64,000 nucleotides of DNA from positions 124,001 through 188,000 of the forward strand of contig NZ_JBBPFS010000004.1 of assembly GCF_038069765.1 (NCBI RefSeq), read 5' to 3'. Below are positions 16,546 through 24,841 of the stretch, piece by piece. Position 1 is the stretch's first letter, and every line of letters begins with the position of its first letter. The stretch comes from Arthrobacter_B sp038069765 (lineage in GTDB: Bacteria; Actinomycetota; Actinomycetes; Actinomycetales; Micrococcaceae). The notes beneath the pieces were generated by a model. It was not told the origin of the DNA and searched no databases. It worked only from the letters and a program-made list of their open reading frames with translations. The translations under genes were made by a program, and so were the position numbers.

Positions 16546-18336
16546 ATGACCTATCTCCTGAACGATCCCGCGGACTTCGCCGTCGATGCCCTGCGCGGAT
16601 ACGCTGCCGCCCACCCCGAGCACGTGATGCTCGCCCACGGCGGGGTGGTGCGCTCCACAGACACGCCGGTAAACCAGCCGGCCCTGGTCATCGGCGGCGG
16701 CTCCGGCCACTATCCGGCCTTTGCCGGCTGGATCGGACCGGGGCTGGCCCACGGCGCGCCGTGCGGCAATATCTTCTCCTCCCCGTCCGCCTCCCAGGTC
16801 TATTCCGTTGCCCGTTCCGCCGAGAACGGCGGCGGGGTGCTGCTGGGCTTCGGAAACTATGCCGGGGATGTACTGCACTTTGGCCAGGCCGCCGAGAAAC
16901 TGCGCGCCGAGGGCGTGGACGTCCGGATCATCCGGGTCTCGGACGACATTGCCTCCGGCCCGGCTGAATCCCACCGGGACCGGCGCGGCATTGCCGGGGA
17001 CCTCGTGGTCTTCAAGATTGCCGGTGCGGCCATCGCCGCCGGAGCCGATTTGGACGAGGCCGAGCGGGTGGCATGGAAGGCCAATGACGCGACCCGCTCG
17101 TTCGGCGTCGCCTTTGAGGGCTGCACCCTGCCGGGCGCCGGCGAGGCCCTGTTTCATGTGCCGGACGGAGAAATGGCCATTGGGCTGGGGATCCACGGTG
17201 AGCCGGGTATCCGGGAGGTTCCCATGGGCACGGCGGCGGAAGTAGCCGATCTCCTGCTCGACGGCGTCCTCGAGGAAGAGCCGGAGCGAAGCGGCGCCTA
17301 CACCGGCCGGGTGGCCGTGGTGCTCAACGGCCTCGGCACCGTCAAGTACGAGGAGCTGTTTGTCGTTTATGCCCGGGTAGCCGAGCAGCTCGCCGAAAAG
17401 GGCTTCACCGTTGTTGGCCCGGAGGTCGGCGAACACGTCACGAGCCTGAACATGGCCGGCCTGTCCCTGAGCATCCTGTTCCTGGACCGCGAACTCGAAG
17501 AGTACTGGCTGGCGCCGGCCGACGCCCCGGCGTTCCGGCGCGCCGCTGCCGGTTTGCCGGCCGGTCCGCCGCGGACCGAAGTGCATACTCCCGGTGAAGA
17601 TCCCATTCCGGAAGCGTCCGCCGAGTCCCGCAATTCCGCTGCCCGGATTGTGCAGGCACTGGAACTGCTCCGCGACACCGCAGCGGAACACGAGGAGCAC
17701 TTTGGCCGGCTGGATGCAGTGGCCGGTGACGGCGACCACGGGCAGGGCATGGCCTACGGCACCAGGGGTGCGGCGGCGGGCGGGCACGGTGCCGCTGCCA
17801 AGGGCGCAGGAGCGCGGACTGTCCTGCTCCATGCCGGAGATGCCTGGGCGGAAGAGGCGGGCGGCACGTCCGGAGCACTGTGGGGCGCTGCGCTGACCGC
17901 TGCCGGCAGTGTTTTTCACGACGCCCGCGCCGTGGGAGCGCTTGAAGTTGCAGATGCGCTGGCAGCAGGGATTGATGCCGTTGTCCGCCTCGGCGGAGCC
18001 AGGCCCGGGGACAAGACCATGGTGGATGCAGCCCTCCCCTTCCGCGATGCCCTCGCAGCCGAATTCGCCTCCACCGGTGATCTCGCCGGATCGGTAAAGA
18101 AGGCCGCCGCCGTCGCGCGGGAAGCCGCCGAAGCCACCGCCGGCATCACGTCGCGCCGCGGGAGGTCCCGCATCCTGGGTGAAAAGAGCCTGGGCACTCC
18201 GGACCCCGGAGCGTATTCCTTCTCTGTCCTGATGGACGCACTGGGCAACTTCCTCGCCTCCCCTGAAAGCACTCCCGAGGCGGCCCCGAAGACCTCCCCC
18301 GAAAATCCCTCCGAGACCTCCCCGGATCAGCAGTGA
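16546..18336 (+). CDS. Dihydroxyacetone-kinase-family (DhaK-DhaL) ketose kinase, probable erythrulose kinase
   Basis: A 596-residue ATP-dependent single-chain kinase. The DhaK domain (about 1-330) has GGGSGHYPAFAG and the substrate-binding histidine in GLGIHGEPGIRE. The DhaL domain (about 360-575) has AVAGDGDHGQGMAYGTRG for Mg-ATP. In actinobacterial and Brucella four-carbon-sugar pathways, paralogues next to TIM-like and RpiB-like genes phosphorylate L-erythrulose. The same trio is present here, so erythrulose is preferred over dihydroxyacetone (inference). The next gene starts inside its stop codon (GTGA overlap). The extreme C-terminus is a Pro/Glu/Ser-rich low-complexity tail. Confidence 0.9.
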   Translation: MTYLLNDPADFAVDALRGYAAAHPEHVMLAHGGVVRSTDTPVNQPALVIGGGSGHYPAFAGWIGPGLAHGAPCGNIFSSPSASQVYSVARSAENGGGVLLGFGNYAGDVLHFGQAAEKLRAEGVDVRIIRVSDDIASGPAESHRDRRGIAGDLVVFKIAGAAIAAGADLDEAERVAWKANDATRSFGVAFEGCTLPGAGEALFHVPDGEMAIGLGIHGEPGIREVPMGTAAEVADLLLDGVLEEEPERSGAYTGRVAVVLNGLGTVKYEELFVVYARVAEQLAEKGFTVVGPEVGEHVTSLNMAGLSLSILFLDRELEEYWLAPADAPAFRRAAAGLPAGPPRTEVHTPGEDPIPEASAESRNSAARIVQALELLRDTAAEHEEHFGRLDAVAGDGDHGQGMAYGTRGAAAGGHGAAAKGAGARTVLLHAGDAWAEEAGGTSGALWGAALTAAGSVFHDARAVGALEVADALAAGIDAVVRLGGARPGDKTMVDAALPFRDALAAEFASTGDLAGSVKKAAAVAREAAEATAGITSRRGRSRILGEKSLGTPDPGAYSFSVLMDALGNFLASPESTPEAAPKTSPENPSETSPDQQ

Positions 18337-19151
18337 CCGTCTGGGTCGGCACCAGCTGGAAAATGAACAAAACCCTCGCCGAAGCGAGGCAGTACACGTC
18401 AGAGTTGCTCGAAGGCTTGGACAGGCTGGAGCTTGGCACGGTTCAGCCCTTCATTATTCCCCCGGCCACCGCGCTCTCCGCGGTGGCCGGCGCACTGGTC
18501 GATGACGGGCGGGTGCTCCTCGGCGCGCAGAACGCCCATTGGGAGGACAACGGGGCCTGGACCGGCGAGGTTTCGGTGCCGCAGGTGGCCGACGCCGGAG
18601 CCCAGCTGGTGGAAATAGGTCACTCCGAGCGGCGGGAGCATTTCAGAGAGACGGATCAAACAGTGCGGCGGAAGGTGGCTGCCGTGCTGCGGCACGGGTT
18701 GACTCCGCTGCTGTGCATCGGCGAGCCGGCCGAGGTCCGGGAGGCCGGCGGATCCTCCGATTTCATTCTGGGGCAGGCCGCCCGGGCGCTGGAGGGACTT
18801 TCCGCGCCGGAGCTGTCCCGCGTTCTGATTGCCTACGAACCCGTCTGGGCCATCGGGGCCGCCGGCCGCCCCGCCGCCCCGGAGGAGCTGCGGAGTTCCT
18901 TCGCCGCTCTGGCGGGGTCCTTTGGGCAGCACACGGCCGGACTGCTCTACGGCGGATCAGTGGCCGAGGACAACGCCGCCGCACTCCTGGGGATCCCGCA
19001 CGTCGACGGACTGTTTATTGGCCGTGCCGCGTGGGAGGCGGACGGCTATCTGCGCCTGCTCGAAACAGCCGCAGCAACAGCGGGCACCCCGGCGGCAGGC
19101 CGGTTGAGCCCGGACACCAACGAGTCAGCAGAGGAAGTAGGGACAAAATGA
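18333..19151 (+). CDS. Triosephosphate-isomerase-like enzyme, probable erythrulose-phosphate isomerase
   Basis: A 272-residue TIM barrel. The catalytic set is complete: Asn/Lys in GTSWKMNKTLAEA, His in VEIGHSERREHF and Glu in IAYEPVWAIGAAG, with the phosphate-loop LLYGGSVAEDN. It may be a second TpiA, but it is coupled by four-base overlaps to a DhaKL kinase upstream and an RpiB-like isomerase downstream. This arrangement is that of L-erythrulose-1-phosphate isomerase (EryH/LerI type). The start is GTG at 18333. Confidence 0.88.
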   Translation: MTVWVGTSWKMNKTLAEARQYTSELLEGLDRLELGTVQPFIIPPATALSAVAGALVDDGRVLLGAQNAHWEDNGAWTGEVSVPQVADAGAQLVEIGHSERREHFRETDQTVRRKVAAVLRHGLTPLLCIGEPAEVREAGGSSDFILGQAARALEGLSAPELSRVLIAYEPVWAIGAAGRPAAPEELRSSFAALAGSFGQHTAGLLYGGSVAEDNAAALLGIPHVDGLFIGRAAWEADGYLRLLETAAATAGTPAAGRLSPDTNESAEEVGTK

Positions 19152-19615
19152 GCGAGACCAGGAAACTCAGGATCGTCATCGGCGGAGACGACGCCGGATT
19201 TGATTACAAGGAGGTCCTGCGCCGGGACCTGGAGGCCGATGACCGCGTTGAGAGCGTCGTCGACGTGGGGGTGTCGGAGACGGAAAACACGGCGTATCCC
19301 CACGTCGCAGTGGACGCGGCCCGCAAGGTGGCGGCGGGCGAGGCGGACCGCGCCCTGCTGATTTGCGGCACGGGGCTGGGCGTGGCGATTTCCGCGAACA
19401 AGGTGCCCGGCATTCGGGCGGTGACCGCCCACGACTCCTACTCCGTGGAGCGCTCCGTACTCAGCAACAACGCCCAGGTGCTGTGCATGGGGCAGCGTGT
19501 TGTCGGCGTGGAGCTGGCCAGGCGCCTCGCAAAGGAGTGGCTGGGCTATGTTTTTGATCCTGCCAGCGCCTCCGCGGGAAAAGTGGAGGCAATCACCGGG
19601 TATGAAAATGCGTGA
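19148..19615 (+). CDS. RpiB-family isomerase, probable D-erythrulose 4-phosphate isomerase
   Basis: A 155-residue RpiB/LacAB fold. The N-terminus VIGGDDAGFDYKEVLRRDL and the motifs ICGTGLGVAISANKVPGIRA and HDSYSVERSVLSNNAQVLCM resemble the EryI/DerI subgroup. That subgroup makes D-erythrose 4-phosphate from D-erythrulose 4-phosphate. True ribose-phosphate isomerase B has a different N-terminal loop (GxDHAG). Its ATG overlaps the TIM-like stop (ATGA). It is the last gene of the operon. Confidence 0.9.
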   Translation: MSETRKLRIVIGGDDAGFDYKEVLRRDLEADDRVESVVDVGVSETENTAYPHVAVDAARKVAAGEADRALLICGTGLGVAISANKVPGIRAVTAHDSYSVERSVLSNNAQVLCMGQRVVGVELARRLAKEWLGYVFDPASASAGKVEAITGYENA

Positions 19616-19758
19616 GCGCTCACCCTGACGGCTTTGCACTCCTCCGAACGGCAGTACTGAACCGGCGCCCTGGCCCTGCCCTGATCCGGAGCCGGGCCCG
19701 GAATCCTCCGGAGCCCGAAGCATGAGGTAGCCTCAACGGGTCGAGAGGAGCAGGTGCC

Positions 19759-20724
19759 GTGGACCATATATCCCTGGCCGTGTACCGGTACGCCGTAAGC
19801 AGCCCGGGATGGACTGTTGACCAGGCGTCCGAGGCGCTTGGATTCACCACACGTTCCATTGAAACGGCCATCAGAGAGCTGGCGGAGCACTGCCTGCTGG
19901 TGCAGGTCAGCTCCGAGCGTCCCAGCTACGCGGCTGTTTCCCCCGACGTCGCCCTGGCCGAACTGGTGGATCCCGACGAGCGTGCCCTCCTGGACCTGCG
20001 TGCCCGGATCGGCTCGAAGCGGCGGGAGCTGGCCGGCCTGGTGCCTGTCTTTGCCGAGGCCAGCCGCCGGGTTTCCACGGATTCCGCCGTCGAAGTCCTG
20101 GAGGACCCGGGCCAGGTGATGAGCGTCCTGATCGAGTATGCCCGTGCGGCCTCGGACTGCGTCCTGATGGCACGCCCCGGCCCGGGAGCCACGGCCGATA
20201 CCCAGGAGGACAGCGTCCAGAAGGATGTCGACATGCTTCGTCAGGGGGTGCGCCGCAGGACCCTCTACCATTCCAGCATCCGGGATCACATGCCCACCCG
20301 CCGGGCCGTCGAGATTGTCACGGCGGCGGGCGGAGAGTTCCGCACCCTGCCCCACATGCCGCTGCGGGCGGTGATCTTTGACAGCAAAGTGGCCGTGATC
20401 CCGCGCGGCCGGTGCCCCGATGACAGGGCAGGCCTCGTCATCCGCGACCCCGACATGATCCACGTTTTCGTGCGCATGTTTGATTTCGCCTGGGAACTGG
20501 GCGAGCCGTTTCTGACGGAGGAACCGCAGCCGGGGCAGCTGAACAGCATCCAGCGTTCGATCCTCCGCGCGCTGGCCGCCGGGCAGTCCGACGAGGTGGT
20601 TGCCCGGCGGCTGGGGATCAGTGTCCGGACCTGCCGCCGCCACATCGCGAAAATGCTGGAAGACCTGGGTGCCGAAAGCCGGTTCCAGGCCGGGGTCAAA
20701 GCGCACCGGGCGGGGTGGATTTAA
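19759..20724 (+). CDS. TrmB-like/LuxR-type HTH transcriptional regulator
   Basis: A 321-residue regulator of a common actinobacterial architecture. An N-terminal TrmB-like winged helix (AVYRYAVSSPGWTVDQASEA, ALGFTTRSIETAIRELAE) is followed by a central PLD-like sensor region (RTLYHSSIRDHMPTRRAVEI). A C-terminal LuxR HTH (LRALAAGQSDEVVARRLGIS, VRTCRRHIAKMLEDLGAESR) completes it. The start is GTG at 19759 after GAGGAGC. Relatives often sit near secondary-metabolite genes. Here the neighbours are the sugar operon and an aminotransferase, and the target is unclear. Confidence 0.88.
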   Translation: MDHISLAVYRYAVSSPGWTVDQASEALGFTTRSIETAIRELAEHCLLVQVSSERPSYAAVSPDVALAELVDPDERALLDLRARIGSKRRELAGLVPVFAEASRRVSTDSAVEVLEDPGQVMSVLIEYARAASDCVLMARPGPGATADTQEDSVQKDVDMLRQGVRRRTLYHSSIRDHMPTRRAVEIVTAAGGEFRTLPHMPLRAVIFDSKVAVIPRGRCPDDRAGLVIRDPDMIHVFVRMFDFAWELGEPFLTEEPQPGQLNSIQRSILRALAAGQSDEVVARRLGISVRTCRRHIAKMLEDLGAESRFQAGVKAHRAGWI

Positions 20725-20740
20725 GGCAACGGATGTTGCC
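20725..20740. promoter_or_regulatory. Inverted repeat GGCAAC-ggat-GTTGCC
   Basis: A perfect six-base-arm palindrome immediately after the regulator stop and 33 bases before the aminotransferase start. It may be an operator for the aminotransferase or a weak terminator. Confidence 0.4.
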
Positions 20741-20772
20741 TATTTGTGAACAACAGAGGCTAGGATGTGGGG

Positions 20773-22065
20773 ATGACTTTCGAGGATACTTCCGCCCCCG
20801 CACTGTCGCCGGAGACGCGGACAGCCTTAGAGCGCGCCGTCACGTCCGGCCACCGGCATGAGGCGCTGTTCTCGGACCGGGCATTCCATATCAAGCAGTC
20901 CGCCGTGCGGGATGTCTTCGACATCTCCATCCGGCCCGGCCTCGTGTCGCTGGCCGGCGGCAGCCCCTCCCTGCGTTCACTGCCGCTGCGGGAGCTGGGC
21001 GAGTCGGCCCGCAGCATCATCGCCGACCACGGCCTCGAATCACTGCAGTACGGTGCCGGCCAGGGCATGGAGGAGCTGCGCCGCCAGGCCTGCGAGGTCA
21101 TGGCAGCCGAAGGAATTTGCGGAGCCGACCCCGACGACGTCGTCATCACCACCGGTTCCCAGTCCGCACAGGACGTCGCCGCCAAGGTCTTCTGCAATCC
21201 CGGAGACGTGGTCCTCTGCGAGGACCCCACGTATGTGGGTGCCCTGAACGCGTTCGAGGCCTACGAAGTGGACCTGCAGCCGGTGCCGACGGACTCCGAC
21301 GGGCTGATTCCCGAGGCGCTGGAAGCGGCAATCGCGTCTCTGCGGAAGCAGGGCAAGTCCATCAAGATGCTTTACACGATTCCCAGCTTCAACAACCCCA
21401 GCGGCGTCACTCTGGCGGCCGGGCGCCGGCAGCGGATCGTCGACATCTGCGCGGAGGAGAACATTCTCATCCTCGAAGACAACCCCTACGGAATGCTGCG
21501 TTTCGACGGCCGCCCGCTGACTCCCCTGCGCGCCGGAAACCCGCATGACGTCCTGTATCTGGGCTCATTTTCAAAGATCTTCGCCCCCGGCGTGCGGGTG
21601 GGCTGGGCGCTTGTCCCGAAGCACCTGCACCGGCGCTTCTACCTGGCCTGCGAAGCAGTGGTCCTTTGCCCGTCGCCGCTCACACAGATGCTGGTTTCCG
21701 CTTATCTGCGCGATTACGACTGGATGCAGCACATCCGCGACTCCCGCGTGCTGTACGCGGCGCGCTGCGCCGCCCTGCTGTCCGCGCTGGCGGAACACCT
21801 GCCCGACGGCGTCAGCTGGACAGTGCCCGACGGCGGTTTTTTCGTCTGGCTGAGCATGCCTGACGGAGTGGACACTTATCCGCTGCTGTACGAGGCCATC
21901 GACGCCGGCGTGGTGTTCATCCCCGGCGCGGCCTTCACCCCGTCGGATGAGCCCTCCAACAAACTGCGCCTGGCCTTCAGTGCCGTCTCCGAGGACGACA
22001 TCCGGGAGGGTGTCCGGCGGCTGGCGCCCGTACTGCGGCAGGCCCTGGCGGCTTCCGCAGGCTAG
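20773..22065 (+). CDS. PLP-dependent class I/II aminotransferase
   Basis: A 430-residue fold-type I enzyme of the 2-aminoadipate/MocR-catalytic-domain group without the HTH. TTGSQSAQDVAAKVFCNPGD, YTIPSFNNPSGVTL and ILEDNPYGMLRF are family motifs; the PLP lysine is in LGSFSKIFAPGVRVGW. It transfers amino groups between an amino acid and a 2-oxoacid. The start is ATG at 20773. It lies next to the branched-chain-type oxoacid dehydrogenase operon, so it may feed 2-oxoacids into it (inference). The stop overlaps the end of a convergent small membrane-protein gene by four bases. Confidence 0.9.
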   Translation: MTFEDTSAPALSPETRTALERAVTSGHRHEALFSDRAFHIKQSAVRDVFDISIRPGLVSLAGGSPSLRSLPLRELGESARSIIADHGLESLQYGAGQGMEELRRQACEVMAAEGICGADPDDVVITTGSQSAQDVAAKVFCNPGDVVLCEDPTYVGALNAFEAYEVDLQPVPTDSDGLIPEALEAAIASLRKQGKSIKMLYTIPSFNNPSGVTLAAGRRQRIVDICAEENILILEDNPYGMLRFDGRPLTPLRAGNPHDVLYLGSFSKIFAPGVRVGWALVPKHLHRRFYLACEAVVLCPSPLTQMLVSAYLRDYDWMQHIRDSRVLYAARCAALLSALAEHLPDGVSWTVPDGGFFVWLSMPDGVDTYPLLYEAIDAGVVFIPGAAFTPSDEPSNKLRLAFSAVSEDDIREGVRRLAPVLRQALAASAG

Positions 22066-22277
22066 CGGCGGTTGCGCCTGCGCCGTTCCAGGTAGGGAAG
22101 GGCGACGGCGAACAGGGCGATGATGATCAGCAGCCGCCACACGGTGCCCAGCCCCGGAAAGAGGATGATCAGCAGGCTGGAAACAATAAAGGCCACTGCC
22201 AGCAGCATCAAGGTGCGTTTGAAGTCGATCTGCGGGGCGCCGCCGCCCTGGCCCCGGGGGCCGCGAGGATTTGTCAT
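22062..22277 (-). CDS. Small two-helix membrane protein
   Basis: A 71-residue protein. A Gly/Pro-rich N-terminus (NPRGPRGQGGGAPQ) precedes two hydrophobic segments (LMLLAVAFIVSSLLIILF and LLIIIALFAVALPYL). The tail ERRRRNRR is strongly basic and predicts a cytoplasmic C-terminus. Function unknown. Proteins of this layout are common in Micrococcaceae. Confidence 0.7.
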   Translation of the reverse strand: MTNPRGPRGQGGGAPQIDFKRTLMLLAVAFIVSSLLIILFPGLGTVWRLLIIIALFAVALPYLERRRRNRR

Positions 22278-22318
22278 AGTTACCTGATCGTATCTGCCGG
22301 GGCGGCGTACTGAAACAG

Positions 22319-23791
22319 CTAGTCCAGCAGCAGCGCCGGTTCCTCGAGGATGGCAGCAACATCGGCCATGAACCGGGCCGAGAGGTCCCCGTCCACCACC
22401 CGGTGATCGAAGGAACCGCCCAGCGTCGTGATCCAGCGCGGGATCACTTCGCCGTCAAGCACCCAGGGTTTCTGCTTGATGGTTCCAAAGGCAACAATCG
22501 CGACTTCCCCGGGGTTGATGATCGGTGTCCCGGTGTCGATGCCCAGGGCTCCGATATTGGTGATCGTCAGCGTGCCGCCGCGCATGTCTGCCGGCGGCGT
22601 CTTTCCGGCGCGCGCCGTGGTTGCCAGGGCGTTGAGCGCCAGGGCCAGTTCCTTCAGGGACAGGTCCTGCGCATCCTTGATGTTCGGAACCATGAGGCCG
22701 CGCGGCGTGGCTGCGGCAATCCCGAGGTTCATGAAGTGCTTGACCAGGATCTCGTCGCCGGCCCAGGTCGCATTCACCGAGGGGTTGCGGGCCGCCGCCC
22801 AGATCACGGCCTTGGCCAGGATCAGCAGCGGAGAGACCTTGATGCCCTCGAAGTCGCGCGAGGCCTTGAGGCGTTTCACGAATTCCATCGTGCGGGAGGC
22901 ATCCACGTCAACGAAGATGCTGACGTGCGGTGCGGTGAAAGCGCTGTCCACCATCGCCTTGGCGGTGGCCCGCCGGACGCCCTTGACCGGAATCCGCTCA
23001 ATCCGTTCATCCTGGGGCTGCTGCGCACCGGCCCAGAAGGTGTCGGCGGAATCCTGCTCTGATTCGCGCTGCGCCTGATAGCTGATGAGGTCCTGCTTGG
23101 TCACCTCGCCGCTGGCACCCGTTGCCGGCACATCGGCGAGGTTGATGCCCAGATCCTTGGCCGCCTTGCGGACCGGCGGCTTGGCCAGTACCCGCTGGAT
23201 CAGCCGGTTCAACCTGTCCTGCACGACGGCGCCGGCTGCCGCCACGCTCTGGGCGCGGGAATCCGCGGCGACCGGGGCGGAGGCCGGGGTCGCCGGGGCG
23301 TCAGTGGCGGGGGCGTCAGCAGCCGGGGCCTCAGTGGCAGCCGGTGCGGCAGGGGCAGCACGAACTGCGGCCGGTGCGGCCGCCGGAGCAGAAGGGGCAG
23401 GCCGGTTGACCCGCGGACGGCGCTTCACGGCGTCGGCCTTGGGCCCGGTGCCCGTGAGGGACGCACTGGGCTGTTCGTCGTCGGGAGCCGCCGCCGGAAC
23501 GGGAGCCGGTGTCATGGGAGCACCGGGCTGCCCGCCGTCGTCCGCCGGAGAACCGGCGGTGACACTGATGATCGGTGACCCCACGTCGACTGTCTGGCCT
23601 TCCTGCACCAGCAGTTTTGAGACCGTGCCGGCGTAGGGCGAGGGAAGTTCCACCAGCGACTTTGCGGTTTCGATTTCGACGAGCACGTCATTGACGGCAA
23701 CCGTGTCTCCGGCCCGCACCTTCCACTCGACGATGTCGGCCTCGGTCAAACCTTCTCCCACATCGGGAAGGTGGAACGTTCTCTCAGTCAT
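22319..23791 (-). CDS. Dihydrolipoamide acyltransferase (E2) of a 2-oxoacid dehydrogenase complex
   Basis: A 490-residue E2 component. The lipoyl domain has its lysine in EIETAKSLVELPSPYAG (Lys44). A long Ala/Pro linker of about 110 residues follows, then the subunit-binding domain (VLAKPPVRKAAKDLGINLAD). The catalytic domain ends in SFDHRVVDGD, with the active-site His. It moves acyl groups from E1 to CoA. It is the third gene of the E1alpha-E1beta-E2 operon. Branched-chain 2-oxoacids are the likely substrates, because most actinobacteria use AceE-type E1 for pyruvate (inference). No E3 gene is in the window. Confidence 0.94.
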   Translation of the reverse strand: MTERTFHLPDVGEGLTEADIVEWKVRAGDTVAVNDVLVEIETAKSLVELPSPYAGTVSKLLVQEGQTVDVGSPIISVTAGSPADDGGQPGAPMTPAPVPAAAPDDEQPSASLTGTGPKADAVKRRPRVNRPAPSAPAAAPAAVRAAPAAPAATEAPAADAPATDAPATPASAPVAADSRAQSVAAAGAVVQDRLNRLIQRVLAKPPVRKAAKDLGINLADVPATGASGEVTKQDLISYQAQRESEQDSADTFWAGAQQPQDERIERIPVKGVRRATAKAMVDSAFTAPHVSIFVDVDASRTMEFVKRLKASRDFEGIKVSPLLILAKAVIWAAARNPSVNATWAGDEILVKHFMNLGIAAATPRGLMVPNIKDAQDLSLKELALALNALATTARAGKTPPADMRGGTLTITNIGALGIDTGTPIINPGEVAIVAFGTIKQKPWVLDGEVIPRWITTLGGSFDHRVVDGDLSARFMADVAAILEEPALLLD

Positions 23792-23866
23792 GGCTTCTCA
23801 ATCTTTGTATGCGGCGCGTGGGGTGCGGCAAGCTTCAGCGGCGGTCGCCCGCCGTCCGGGATGGGG

Positions 23867-24841
23867 CTAGTAAGCGAAGGAGCGGTCCAGCGCGTCCATC
23901 AGTTTGTCGATGTCCGGCAAATAGTGTTCTTCAACCTTCGCCACCGGGTACGGCATATGGAAACCGCCGACGCGGATGACCGGAGCCTCCAGCGACAGGA
24001 AGGCGCGCTCGGTCACCCGGGCGGCAATTTCGCCTCCGATCCCCCCGAAGGTGGGGGCTTCGTGGGTGACGATTAGGCGCCCCGTCTTCCGGACCGACTC
24101 GGTCACGGTGTCAAAGTCGATCGGGGAAATCGAGCGCAGGTCCACCACTTCAATGCTGCGGCCGTCATCCTCGGCGGCTTTTGCCGCAGCCAGGGCCACC
24201 GGCACCAGCGGGCCGTAGGCGACGATGGTGGCGTCGGTGCCCTCCCGCAGCACATGCGCAGAGAAGGGGTCCCCCGTGGGCTGTTCCGTATCCACGTCAC
24301 CCTTGAGCCAATAGCGGCGCTTGGGTTCGAACACGATCACGGGATCCTTGCAGGTCATTGCCTGCTGGATCATCCAGTAGGCGTCCTGCGGATTGGACGG
24401 CGTCAGGATCCGCAGTCCGGCAGTGTGGGCAAACAGTGCTTCCGGAGATTCGGAGTGGTGCTCGATGGACCCGATGCCGCCGCCGTAGGGGATACGGATA
24501 ACCACCGGAGAGCTGAGGGACCCTTCGCTGCGCGAGTGCATCTTGGCCAGCTGGGTGGTGATCTGGTTGAACCCGGGGAAGACAAACCCGTCGAACTGGA
24601 TTTCGCAGACCGGCCGGTATCCCCGGAGCGCGAGGCCGATAGCGGTGCCGATGATGCCCGATTCAGCCAGCGGGGTGTCCATGACCCGGCTGGCCCCGAA
24701 ATCTGCCTTCAGCCCTTCGGTGACGCGGTACACGCCGCCCAAGTCCCCGATGTCCTCTCCCATGAGGAGTGATTTGGGGTTGTTTTCGAGTCCGGCCCGC
24801 AGTCCGGCGTTGATGGCTTTGGCCATGGTCATGGTGCTCAT
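23867..24841 (-). CDS. 2-oxoacid dehydrogenase E1 beta subunit
   Basis: 324 residues. It forms the thiamine-diphosphate E1 heterotetramer with the gene upstream. Characteristic segments: LLMGEDIGDLGGVYRVTEGL, DTPLAESGIIGTAIGLALRG and EIQFDGFVFPGFNQITTQLA. The C-terminal transketolase domain carries VTHEAPTFGGIGGEIAARV. Its start overlaps the E1alpha stop (ATGA), so the two are translationally coupled. E2 follows after 75 bases. Confidence 0.95.
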   Translation of the reverse strand: MSTMTMAKAINAGLRAGLENNPKSLLMGEDIGDLGGVYRVTEGLKADFGASRVMDTPLAESGIIGTAIGLALRGYRPVCEIQFDGFVFPGFNQITTQLAKMHSRSEGSLSSPVVIRIPYGGGIGSIEHHSESPEALFAHTAGLRILTPSNPQDAYWMIQQAMTCKDPVIVFEPKRRYWLKGDVDTEQPTGDPFSAHVLREGTDATIVAYGPLVPVALAAAKAAEDDGRSIEVVDLRSISPIDFDTVTESVRKTGRLIVTHEAPTFGGIGGEIAARVTERAFLSLEAPVIRVGGFHMPYPVAKVEEHYLPDIDKLMDALDRSFAY

